DNA from: Lunatibacter salilacus
GTDB taxonomy: Bacteria > Bacteroidota > Bacteroidia > Cytophagales > Cyclobacteriaceae
Direction of reading: 5' to 3'
Assembly: GCF_009797935.1 (NCBI RefSeq)
Contig: NZ_VOLC01000011.1
Location: 63,678-127,677, forward strand
DNA length: 64,000 bases
Position 1 is the stretch's first letter; each line of letters starts with the position of its first letter. Below, piece by piece: positions 42,280 through 51,700 of the stretch. The translations under genes and the position numbers were made by a program. The notes under the pieces were generated by a model. That model was not told where the DNA came from, made no database searches, and saw only the letters and a program-made list of their open reading frames with translations.

Positions 42280-45200
42280 ATGAAAATTAAACTTCTAACC
42301 CTTAGTTGGTTTATCTTGTGTTTGGGCTGGATTAATTCAGCTGAGGCACAATTCGATCAGGAGAGATTCGGTAAGAACAGGATACAATACAAAAATAAGG
42401 AGTGGTATTTATTCAGTTCCAACAATTTCGAGGTCTATTATTACGATGGTGGCTTGGCCAATGCCAGGCTCACAATTGATTTTTTGGAAAGTGAGTTTGA
42501 CAGGCTAACCCAGACTGCTGGATATGTGGCCTATACCAAGCCCAAAATTTTCATTTATAACTCCCATCAGGAGCTTTTGCAAAGCAACCTAAATATCAAT
42601 AAAAACAATTACACCATAGATGGTCAAACCTTTTTTTCCAAGTTATTGGCAGAGGTTCCTTATACTGGTTCCTGGGAATCCTTCAAAAATGAACTTCTCT
42701 ACCAAACCTCAAAAATTATCGTGGAAGAAATGTTGTACGGTTCAAGCATTTCAGACGCCTTCCAGTCAAACTTGATCAACAATTTCCCTGATTGGTTCAT
42801 TGATGGAGCTGCCCGTTATATGGCATATGGCTGGGATTTGGAGATGGATGACTTTATCAGGCATTATCTAGATGATAATGAAAACCCGAAACTGCACAAG
42901 CTAAGCAAGGAAGAGGCCGCATTGGTAGGACAATCCATATGGAACTTCATAGTAGAGCGGTTTGGGAGAAGGTATATTTCCAGTGTACTCAATCTCAGTA
43001 GAATCAATAGAAACGAAGAGAACAGTATTGCCAATACCCTTGGAAGAAGATTCAAAGATTTCACCACTGAATGGAGAACATTTTATACAGAATTAAATAA
43101 GCCCGTACTGACAACATTTAAGGAGTACAATCAAAATAACGTAATTGCATCTACCTCGAAATCAAAATATGGAGCCATCACTTCAGTTAGGTTTAGTCCC
43201 GATGGGAAAAATTTGGCATACGTTGTCAATAACAACGGGAAGTATAGGGTTTTAATAAGGGAATTGTCCAGTAACCGGGAACGGGTCATATTTAAGGGTG
43301 GGTATTCCTCCTTTGATCAACGGGCCGATTTTTCCACACCTGCTATCGCATGGAAGGACACCTTAAATTTAGTGTTGGCAGGTTTTACCAGGGGGGTGAC
43401 CACAATACGAATGAGGGCTATTGATGGCAGTAGTCAGGACAGGATCTTCCTCAGAAACCTTACCCAAATATTAGATCTTAATTTTGCTCCCAATGGTAAC
43501 ACGATGGTCTTGTCCGCTATTACCAACGGACGTACCGATATTTATAGTCTAAACATGAGAGGACAGGGTAGGCGGTTGACAAATGATATCTTTGACAACA
43601 GGACTCCTGTTTTTTTGAATGATTCGACCATTATCTATGCTTCCAATAAGACAGACCTGCCTGACAGCCTACTGACAGGAAATATAGATGTCAATAACCT
43701 ACCTGATTATTATAATCTCTTTCAATTGGATTACGGTGATTCTATAGTTTTTACCAAGCTTACCAATGTAAACCATATCAATATACAGCCCAGAAGGCTG
43801 AATAGTACCACTGTTCTACATCTGAGTGAACAGAGTGGGATTATGAATGTGATGCGATTTAGTTTGGGAAATATGGTCAGTAGTCAGGTTTCTGCATTCA
43901 ATAGAAGTTTGGAAACGTTTGACTACACGCTTAGTGGAAACAAATGGGCCTATGCCATTAGGGATGGAAGCCAGAGTAAGCTCATCTTGGAGACATTTCC
44001 CAACCTCGACCAGTTCACCCCAAGTACGCCTAGACTTCAAATCCAGCAAGCAAAACTGTTGAATGAGCGTATTTCTACGAGAAGAATTCAGCGGGAAATA
44101 GAAGATGATGATGAAACTGAAGAAGTTGTGCCTAGCGAAACTCCATTGGCAGCGCGAGACACCGTTACTATAGGGACGTCGTTGGAGGATATGATGATGG
44201 GTGAGGTGGCACAACAACCTTCCCAACCTACTGCTACGATCCCTGCTGTAACAACCCAACCTACTGAAACAGATACCACTATTACTGGGGTGGATTTGGA
44301 AAATCTGTTAATAGGCGGGGCAGCACGATCAGATGAACCAGACGCTGCTCCTTCAGCAACTAGCTCTGAAACAACAATTATAGCCCAAGATACGGTCCCA
44401 ACAACACCGTTGACCGGTTCGATCAGTTTGGATCGGCTGAGGTTCGAAAGGGAAGGTGGTATAGATACTGACAATTACACCTTTGATACCGTCCCCAGTC
44501 CTCTATTGCAAATGCAGCAGGCTAGTCCACAACAACAGCAACAACAGGCAACGGGAAGAAGTAATATTTTGGATGCTTTCCGCCAACAGACCATGGTGAA
44601 GCGGGTCGTAGGGCCAGCGGAATACACACCGTTATTCACAACCACCAGTCTTAACACAACATTTGGCGTGGATCCATTACGCGGATTTGCAATCAATCTT
44701 ACGGGAAAGATGAATGATTTGTTGGACAACCACTCGGTTAGAGGAGGAATTTTGGCGTCCTTGGATTTTAGGTCTGGAAGTGATATTTTCTTCGAATACG
44801 AATATTTGAAAAGTAGAATCGACATTAGTGGTAGGTTTGACCGAAGATCCATAACCAGAGAGGAAGAGGGGCGTCTTGTGTTTCAAAAATATGTGCTTAC
44901 CAAAACTGAGTTGGGTATATCGTATCCATTAACGGTAAGCACTCGATTCAGTCTCCATCCATTCCTAGCGAAAACGCAATATTTTAATTTAAATCAGGAT
45001 TCTGTATTGCGCGGAGAAGTTGAAAGCCAAAACAGGTTCGATGTTAACTACGCAGGTGGTAAAGCTGAACTTGTCATTGATAAAACCAGATTGCTTGGAT
45101 TGTATATGGAGCAAGGCTTTAAAGGAAAAGTTGGTTTTGTTCACTATCAGGGGCTAAATGCTTCGGAACGTTCCTTTAGTAACTTCTTTTTGGATCTTCG

Positions 45201-45816
45201 TAACTACCAAAAAATCCACAAAAACATCACCTTGGCAACAAGGGTATTTGCAGGAAGTTTCTTTGGCAATAATCCACAAAGATATTTGGTAGGAGGGATG
45301 GACAATTGGTTATTTAACCAGTTTCATCAGCCTCCGAGCAATAGGCCCGAAGTTTCCCCGGTTCGAAACGCAGCAGGTGTGGAGAATTCCAACTTATTGT
45401 TTGCGGAATTTGTTGACTTGAGGGGCTATAATTATGACGAAATAAGAGGAAGCAATGTGATAACCTTTTCATCCGAGTTGCGCATTCCCTTATTTGCATA
45501 CCTTTCCCGTGGGAACATTACTTCCAATTTTATCCGAAATTTCCAATTGGTGGGCTTTTATGACGCCGGTTCGTCTTGGTCCAATTCGGCTCCTTGGGAA
45601 CGCGTAAATGATCAAAATACAGAGGTGATTCGTACCGAGGGGTCGCCGTTTGTCATTACTCTCAATAACTTCAACAACCCCTGGCTACAAAGTTATGGAG
45701 CAGGTGTAAGAACCGTCTTGCTAAATTACTATGTCAAGTTTGATGCGGCTAGACCAATCCGCAACTATTCTGTGGAAAAGACGAGGTTCTATGTGACTTT
45801 AGGATACAATTTTTGA
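42280..45816 (+). CDS. Large TolB-like/outer-membrane barrel protein with peptidase-MA-like front
   Basis: A 1178-residue exported protein. Signal peptide MKIKLLTLSWFILCLGWINS, cleaved after AEA. Residues about 30-280 resemble the peptidase MA (gluzincin) fold, with WFIDGAARYMAYG as in such enzymes, but the HExxH helix appears as QTSKIIVEEM, so no zinc site. Residues about 300-600 have PD40/TolB-like propeller repeats such as VRFSPDGKNLAYVVNNNG. A Thr/Ser/Gln-rich linker (about 620-770) has three imperfect repeats and a glutamine run. The last 400 residues look like a BamA/Omp85-type barrel ending YVTLGYNF. Usual annotation: TolB-like translocation protein. It lies between the DAO gene and YicC. 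Confidence 0.8.
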   Translation: MKIKLLTLSWFILCLGWINSAEAQFDQERFGKNRIQYKNKEWYLFSSNNFEVYYYDGGLANARLTIDFLESEFDRLTQTAGYVAYTKPKIFIYNSHQELLQSNLNINKNNYTIDGQTFFSKLLAEVPYTGSWESFKNELLYQTSKIIVEEMLYGSSISDAFQSNLINNFPDWFIDGAARYMAYGWDLEMDDFIRHYLDDNENPKLHKLSKEEAALVGQSIWNFIVERFGRRYISSVLNLSRINRNEENSIANTLGRRFKDFTTEWRTFYTELNKPVLTTFKEYNQNNVIASTSKSKYGAITSVRFSPDGKNLAYVVNNNGKYRVLIRELSSNRERVIFKGGYSSFDQRADFSTPAIAWKDTLNLVLAGFTRGVTTIRMRAIDGSSQDRIFLRNLTQILDLNFAPNGNTMVLSAITNGRTDIYSLNMRGQGRRLTNDIFDNRTPVFLNDSTIIYASNKTDLPDSLLTGNIDVNNLPDYYNLFQLDYGDSIVFTKLTNVNHINIQPRRLNSTTVLHLSEQSGIMNVMRFSLGNMVSSQVSAFNRSLETFDYTLSGNKWAYAIRDGSQSKLILETFPNLDQFTPSTPRLQIQQAKLLNERISTRRIQREIEDDDETEEVVPSETPLAARDTVTIGTSLEDMMMGEVAQQPSQPTATIPAVTTQPTETDTTITGVDLENLLIGGAARSDEPDAAPSATSSETTIIAQDTVPTTPLTGSISLDRLRFEREGGIDTDNYTFDTVPSPLLQMQQASPQQQQQQATGRSNILDAFRQQTMVKRVVGPAEYTPLFTTTSLNTTFGVDPLRGFAINLTGKMNDLLDNHSVRGGILASLDFRSGSDIFFEYEYLKSRIDISGRFDRRSITREEEGRLVFQKYVLTKTELGISYPLTVSTRFSLHPFLAKTQYFNLNQDSVLRGEVESQNRFDVNYAGGKAELVIDKTRLLGLYMEQGFKGKVGFVHYQGLNASERSFSNFFLDLRNYQKIHKNITLATRVFAGSFFGNNPQRYLVGGMDNWLFNQFHQPPSNRPEVSPVRNAAGVENSNLLFAEFVDLRGYNYDEIRGSNVITFSSELRIPLFAYLSRGNITSNFIRNFQLVGFYDAGSSWSNSAPWERVNDQNTEVIRTEGSPFVITLNNFNNPWLQSYGAGVRTVLLNYYVKFDAARPIRNYSVEKTRFYVTLGYNF

Positions 45817-45825
45817 TATTGCGAA

Positions 45826-46704
45826 ATGATAAAATCGATGACTGGCTATGGGGTAGCCAATTTGGAGAATGATGCATACATCATTCATGCAGAAGTTAAA
45901 ACACTTAATTCCAAATTTCTGGATTTAAGCTTGAAATATCCTCGGCAGTTTGCTGATAAGGAAATCGAAATAAGGAATTTGATATCAGAACGACTCGAAA
46001 GGGGGAAAGTAAACCTTACGCTGGATTTTAGCACAAAATCCTATGACAACCTTCCCATAGAAATTAATGAAGTGCTTTTTAAAAAATATGTCGAAAAGTA
46101 TAAATCGTTGGCCAACCAAGTGGGGGAGACAATTCCTGATCTTGTCAAATTAGCCCTGCAGTCCCCCAGTGTATCCACTAGCGTTACTGAGAAATCCCAG
46201 CAACCTGAAGAATGGGAAGCCGCCAAGAAGGTTTTGCTAGAGGCGGTAGATAAGTGTATGGGATATCGGGAAGACGAGGGAGCAGCTCTTCTGGAAAAAT
46301 TTGGAGAAAATATTCAAGTAATAGCCGATGGATTAGATCGAATCAAAGAGGAAGAGCCCCGCAGGAAGCAAAGAATTAAAGATAAAATCAGAAACCATTT
46401 TTCAGAGTGGTTGGAAGAACGTGATTTTGACCAAAATAGGTTTGAACAGGAGCTTATCTACTATTTCGAAAAGCTGGATATTACCGAGGAAATCGTAAGG
46501 CTAGAAACTCACCTTAACTATTTCCGGAAAATATTGCTTTCCGGGGAATCTCAGGGCAAGAAGTTAGGCTTTATAAGCCAGGAACTAGGCCGTGAGATTA
46601 ACACAATTGGCTCCAAGGCCAATGATGTCGTCATTCAGCAGCTGGTCATACAGATGAAAGATGAGTTGGAAAAAATTAAGGAACAAGCTCTCAATATTTT
46701 GTAA
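45826..46704 (+). CDS. YicC/YloC family endoribonuclease
   Basis: A 292-residue cytoplasmic protein of the YicC family, recently recognised as endoribonucleases. N-terminal hallmark MIKSMTGYGVAN; a central helical region; and the C-terminal DUF1732 with LGFISQELGREINTIGSKA and the final KEQALNIL. Both family domains are intact. It starts 9 bases after the TolB-like gene and ends 2 bases before the convergent DUF2237 stop. Confidence 0.93.
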   Translation: MIKSMTGYGVANLENDAYIIHAEVKTLNSKFLDLSLKYPRQFADKEIEIRNLISERLERGKVNLTLDFSTKSYDNLPIEINEVLFKKYVEKYKSLANQVGETIPDLVKLALQSPSVSTSVTEKSQQPEEWEAAKKVLLEAVDKCMGYREDEGAALLEKFGENIQVIADGLDRIKEEEPRRKQRIKDKIRNHFSEWLEERDFDQNRFEQELIYYFEKLDITEEIVRLETHLNYFRKILLSGESQGKKLGFISQELGREINTIGSKANDVVIQQLVIQMKDELEKIKEQALNIL

Positions 46705-46706
46705 CC

Positions 46707-47081
46707 TTAGCCTCCCGGTTGGGTGGTGTATGCAAATTTAACTATTTCTTCAAGAGGCAAAAGGTCCAGCGTTTTTTCGTGTGTAGCCTCCAATAATATC
46801 AGTGGGGCGACTCCTGCATGGTATGCCTGTATCCAACGGTTAGCACATAAACACCATCTGTCATCGGCCCGAAGTCCGGGAAATTGAAGTTCCGGGCGTG
46901 GGGTGGATAAGTCATTCCCCATCTTAAGACTGAACGAAAGAAACTCTTCGGTCATTATCGCACAAACTGTATGGGTGCCGAGGTCTTGTTCGTCTGTTTC
47001 GCAACACCCTGTTCTGAAAAATCCGGTAAGGGGATCCCTACTGCATGTGATTAATGTTTCTCCAAATACATTCTTAGCCAT
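46707..47081 (-). CDS. DUF2237 family protein
   Basis: A 124-residue protein of the DUF2237 family, which has many bacterial members and no known function. Hallmarks: NVFGETLITCSRDPLTGFFR, GCCETDEQDLGTHTVCA, GNDLSTPRPE, FPGLRADDRWCLCANRW (about residues 62-78) and VAPLILLEATHEKTL. Cysteines in these motifs suggest metal or redox chemistry, which is a guess. The ATG at 47081 is chosen over a TTG at 47087. Convergent with yicC; upstream lies the TonB terminator. Confidence 0.92.
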   Translation of the reverse strand: MAKNVFGETLITCSRDPLTGFFRTGCCETDEQDLGTHTVCAIMTEEFLSFSLKMGNDLSTPRPELQFPGLRADDRWCLCANRWIQAYHAGVAPLILLEATHEKTLDLLPLEEIVKFAYTTQPGG

Positions 47082-47185
47082 GGTCAAAATTATTTAGTCC
47101 GAAATGTTTCCGGCTGGGTTTCGCTCTAGCGTATACTGCTTTTCCCATGAATTTACTATTGATTAATTAGAAAAATCAACCACGC

Positions 47186-47222
47186 AAAAAAAAAGAGCCA
47201 TGGATTTCCATAGCTCTTTTTT
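47186..47222 (-). terminator. Strong hairpin terminator downstream of tonB
   Basis: GAGC-C-ATGGA, a 2-base loop, TCCAT-A-GCTC (stem 47195-47216 with one mismatch), flanked by a run of A on the left and T on the right, so it can act in both directions. It lies 21 bases beyond the tonB stop codon and ends the sprA-gcvH-vanZ-tonB transcript. Confidence 0.85.
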
Positions 47223-47242
47223 AAAACTTGCAAGTTTTTCTA

Positions 47243-47917
47243 CTAGCTAAGTTTAAATCTAATTGGTAGTCTCATTTTAACCCTTACTGGTCTTCCGCGT
47301 TGTCTACCCGGTTCCCAAGCTGGAGCTTCTCTTACTACCCTCATTGCTTCTTCATCACATCCTCCACCGATACCTCTTAAGATATCAACGTCTTGAATAG
47401 AACCATCTGTATTCACAACGAATACTACATATACTGTACCTTCAATACCCATTCTTCGCGCTTGCGTTGGATACTTTAGATTCTTCTGTAAGTATTTATT
47501 CCAACCTTCCATTCCTCCCGGAGGAGTAGGCATGTTTTCCACAACGTCGAAAATTTCATCTGCTTTCTCGACTACAGGGGCATCTGCGATAACCACCTCT
47601 TTGATGACAGTTTCTTCTTGCACATCAACATCAAAATTCACCTCGATTTTCTCCTCGATTTCTATTTCATCAGGGATTTCCTTGATCTCAGGCTGCTCAA
47701 TTGGTGGTGGTGGTGGCGGCGGTTGCTCCGTAATCGGAATGTCTAATAACTCTTCAAAATCATCGTTGATTGAGCCTAAATCTTTGAGCAAACCATCTCC
47801 ATATGATTTGTACTCAAAAGCAAATAGGACAAGACCAACGCTAATCATCAGACCAAGGTTCAGGAACATGCCTGTCTTCTTGGTCAAGTCAGCTTTTGGC
47901 GTCTTTTTGGCTTCCAT
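47243..47917 (-). CDS. tonB: Energy transducer TonB
   Basis: A 224-residue TonB-family protein coupling inner-membrane proton motive force to outer-membrane transporters. One transmembrane segment MFLNLGLMISVGLVLFAF (about residues 17-34); a periplasmic linker with PITEQPPPPPPPIEQPE and acidic repeats; and the TonB C-terminal domain (about 140-224): LQKNLKYPTQARRMGIEGTV, then GGGCDEEAMRVVREAPAWEPG, ending RLPIRFKLS. Start ATG at 47917, 70 bases after vanZ. A hairpin terminator follows. Confidence 0.93.
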   Translation of the reverse strand: MEAKKTPKADLTKKTGMFLNLGLMISVGLVLFAFEYKSYGDGLLKDLGSINDDFEELLDIPITEQPPPPPPPIEQPEIKEIPDEIEIEEKIEVNFDVDVQEETVIKEVVIADAPVVEKADEIFDVVENMPTPPGGMEGWNKYLQKNLKYPTQARRMGIEGTVYVVFVVNTDGSIQDVDILRGIGGGCDEEAMRVVREAPAWEPGRQRGRPVRVKMRLPIRFKLS

Positions 47918-47987
47918 GATTGATTATTTTTTTATGGTTGTTAAATTTAATTAATTGCAAGTAACAATTTTACTGATAATATTTAAC

Positions 47988-48365
47988 TTATACAAGCTTG
48001 CTTTGCTTCTTAGTCAAATAAACATACAATATGGTCCCTATAGTTCCTCCAGATACATTTGCAACTATATCCCAACTATCAAAAGACCTGCCCGGCACGT
48101 TCATTTGTAATAACTCTGTAAATATAGCGAAAATAATTCCAAAAACTAAATAATTAAGAGATATTTTTTTTAAATTATTTTTGCTGTTTTTCTCTCCTAC
48201 CCAAACCCTGTTCCACAAAAATACCAATCCGAAGAATAGGGTAAAATGAATTACTTTGTCAAATCCCGGAAATTTGGGTAATTCAGGCACATTGCTTCCG
48301 GGAGTTAAGATGGCATAAGCTACTCCAGAGGTCCAAACCAAGGCTGGGATAATCCGGTATCGCAT
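47988..48365 (-). CDS. VanZ family protein
   Basis: A 125-residue membrane protein with about four helices and the VanZ-like pattern: YAILTPGSNVPELPKF, then FDKVIHFTLFFGLVFLW (about residues 34-50), and ELLQMNVPGRSFDSWDIVANVSGG (about 87-110, given here as FDSWDIVANVSGG). Members are named for a teicoplanin-resistance gene but most have no known role. It starts 2 bases after gcvH, so the pair is translationally linked. Confidence 0.88.
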   Translation of the reverse strand: MRYRIIPALVWTSGVAYAILTPGSNVPELPKFPGFDKVIHFTLFFGLVFLWNRVWVGEKNSKNNLKKISLNYLVFGIIFAIFTELLQMNVPGRSFDSWDIVANVSGGTIGTILYVYLTKKQSKLV

Positions 48366-48367
48366 GA

Positions 48368-48748
48368 TTAGGCTTGACCGATGAGTTCGCTATAGGCATT
48401 ATGTGACATCAAATCAGCCGGTGGTTCACCGGATAACTTCACTTTTATCATCCAACCTTCTTCATAAGGCGATTCATTAACCAACTCAGGAGCTGCTTCT
48501 AGTGCCTCGTTTAATTCTATTATTTCTCCGCTGACGGGCATAAATAAATCGGACACTGTCTTTACCGCCTCTACAGTTCCGAATACTTCTCCTACACTAA
48601 ATGTCTCTCCTACTGTTTCTACTTCTACGTAGACAATATCCCCCAATTCTTTTTGGGCAAATTCAGTGATGCCAATTGTAGCAATGTCTCCCTCAATTTT
48701 AACCCATTCGTGGTCTTTCGTGTACTTTAGTTCTTCTGGAAAATTCAT
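48368..48748 (-). CDS. gcvH: Glycine cleavage system protein H
   Basis: A 126-residue lipoyl carrier of glycine decarboxylase. The lipoylated lysine is K63 in [13 protein letters not shown]; start [17 protein letters not shown] and [14 protein letters not shown] complete the family. The other gcv genes are not in the window, which is usual in Bacteroidota, where gcvH sits beside sprA. It is 50 bases downstream of sprA. Confidence 0.97.
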   Translation of the reverse strand: MNFPEELKYTKDHEWVKIEGDIATIGITEFAQKELGDIVYVEVETVGETFSVGEVFGTVEAVKTVSDLFMPVSGEIIELNEALEAAPELVNESPYEEGWMIKVKLSGEPPADLMSHNAYSELIGQA

Positions 48749-48798
48749 AGTTGTTAGATTGATTGGTCAAAAATACATGGTTTACCTGATTGATAAAA

Positions 48799-51700
48799 TT
48801 ATTGGCTTAAATTAAATGTCAACTGACCGCCAAATGCGGTAGAACTTCTTCTAAATGCGGTAGAAACCTTAGGATCATTTATGGTTCGGTCAAAATAAAA
48901 CTGAACATTTAATTTTTGATTGACCACATAGCCAATACTTGGCCGCAGTTGTACATTCAGGTTTCCGTTGGTTAGGGTATTTATTTCCTCTATTTTTCGC
49001 TGTATGGTGTGTGTATCCACTATACGTGTTGATATGCGTATGGTTAGGTCATTGCTGAGCACTTCCTGTCTTCCCTGAATCTTAAAGGGTACTTTAACTC
49101 CTGCTTTGGTATAGCCTAAATCAAACCTGAAATCCTGGCTTTTTTGCTCTGTTACTTGGGCATTTGAAAAATTTAGGCCTATGTTTCTTTCCGTATTGTA
49201 CTCAAAGCTGATATTCATGCGGTCCTTTGTCAAGAGGTCAACTCCTATCAGGGGTGAAAATCGTTCAGAAACAACAACTTGATTCAGGATAAAAATGGGG
49301 ATATACGCTCCAAATTCATCCGTCAAGCTCGCATTTGGAATTTGTTGTAGCCTGTTATACAATTCCAATCCGTCCTGATACTGGAGTGAATTTGAGAAAT
49401 TACTTGCGTCATAGGATGAGGTATAGTTGTGGGTCAGGTTAATGGAAGAGAAATATTCCTGTAAGGCAGGCAATTTGGACAATCCCCGGTATTCCAGCCG
49501 CCAGTTGGGAAGTGGGATGCGAGGAAAAGGGTTTAGGGAAACATCCCCAGGTGCTTGCCCTGAATAGGCAGCTAAGAAAGCAGGAATGAGTACATCCTGT
49601 CCGTTAATATTATAAGCTCCGCCGGGATTGCTTGATTCTAGTCTGCTTTGGATAATTTGACGGTAATTCTCAAAATTCTGGAATAAGGGTGAATTATTCT
49701 GCGAGTCATCTTTGGCGGAAATGGTTCTAATCATGTTGTAGCTTATGCTATAGGCACCCATCCGGTTTGGATTGATGGATGTATAGTTTTCAGAACCGGG
49801 ACTTTCTCTTCGGAAAATTTCGCTGTATTCTCCGTTTTCCCGTTTTCTTACTTCCAATGTAATTCTAAAGTCCCTTATGGGCTCTACCAAAGAAGATATT
49901 TGTAAGTTTTCTACCCGGTTTTGCCTAAAGCTTTGTGTTAGTTGCGTGCTCGCTGCCAGCATTCCCCGGTTTGCCAGATCAAATCTAATCTGATCACTTT
50001 GGCTTCCAAGAATAAAGTCGAGGCCTGGGTTCATAAAGCTTCGGTCCATTCCCAGCAAACCTGAATTTTCCAAATATCCCGGCAAGAATGTCCCCTGAGT
50101 CACTTGGTATCTGAAGTTTACTTCTTTGATCATCATCATAAAACGAAGGATACTAGAGACGGCCCCCTCAGTATTGGGCTGTCTATCTTCCTCTGCCCCT
50201 GGTTGAGGTTGAGTTTGTGGTCGCCCCGGAATTGTCGGACGTTTTGGTGCATTCAAGGCATTTAAGCGCTTGTTTTTATTATAGAGACGGATAAAATCTA
50301 ATTTGCCGTTTAATGATCTGTCCCGGGTATTTTGAATTACATTTCCCAATGTGTCCCTTTGTCCAAGTGCTCCAGTAATCCACCCATAGGCGACCTCGTA
50401 GCGGGCATCTACTTTGATCCAATCGGTCAATGGGATTTTATCCAAGGGTACGGAGTAATTAACCACGCCCTGATGATTGTAATTTGTTGTTCTACCCAAT
50501 GACCTGATATTGGCTCTAAGTGAGTCTAACTTCGCCTCCGAATCCAAGTCCCCTTCCGGTTCATCAACGATGGCATTCACGCTGGAGTTAAAATCTACCG
50601 ATAAGTTTTGGGTTAAATCCCAGTTTACACTATAGAAACGATTAATATAGAAGCTCTTTTGAAACAATGGTTCTACACCTACTGTGGTTAATTGGTCATT
50701 CCGGTTTTGTGTACGCATAAATCTCCTGTCAAGATCAATACGAGCAGACAAGAGGGAAGGAGCAAAATTGAAATTTAGATCTTTGACCAGCTGAAAGTAT
50801 TTACCATCCAAGAACCCAACATTTTTAAATGGCTCTACCTCTAATGGATCGGGTTGAAAACTATAGGCAGCGCTTCCTCTATAGGTCTCAAAAGTATAAT
50901 CTGCCAACTGTATATTACTTTGCTTTACTGATCCAAAAGCATAGGAGAGTGCGAAGTTTTCCAAATCATACACCCGGTTGGTCTCTTTTTCAGGCTTTCG
51001 GATTTTTCGCAAATTGTTTACACTAAAATTACGGCGACTGGATTGATCCAGAACTAGGTCTCGATAATTATCCCGCTCGGCTCCCGTATTGAATTTTTGC
51101 AATGCTACCTCAAAAGGGACATCAGGGTTTAATGGGTCGAATTCAGGGCGTGTGCTCGAATTCTCAATACTCATATAAACGGGAATACTTAAACCCAATC
51201 CTTTCGGTAAAATTTTATCCACATTGACATTTGCGGACACATCGTACTGGGTAGTGGATTCTCTTGCCCTTTCGGACAATCTTGTCTCCAATCCTCCAAA
51301 TCCAAAGGTGTTGTGGCGAATCGATGAAGAAATTACAGCTACATCAGCAATCTGTGCATTTAGCCGGGCATTTGCCGCCCAACCTGAGGATTTGTTGAAA
51401 TCTGTTACCCGTAGTTCATTTGCCCAGACACAGACGGACTTGCTTGCGCCACCCGAGCTCCCTGGATTTCGGATTCCAATCATCATACCTTGGATAAAGC
51501 TGAGCTCGGGCCTTCCAACTACTGTAACCCTATACTGCCGGACTTGTACCGAATAGGCCAAGTTTTGGGGACGTTGGTTATTGTCCCGTTCTGATTTCAC
51601 CCCTACAATTTCATCAAGCGCGATATCAATCTCGTTTTCCAAGGGCCAAATCTGTCTTGGATCACGGGCTCCACGCGGTGTCATGTTTAAGGGTACTTCA

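Noticed and set aside
43816-44474. Long minus-strand open frames opposite the TolB-like gene
   Set aside because: They are shadows of the repetitive Thr/Ser/Gln-rich coding region of the plus-strand gene.
47532-47954. Ser/Thr-rich plus-strand open frame opposite tonB
   Set aside because: Complement of the proline- and acid-rich TonB linker, not an independent gene.
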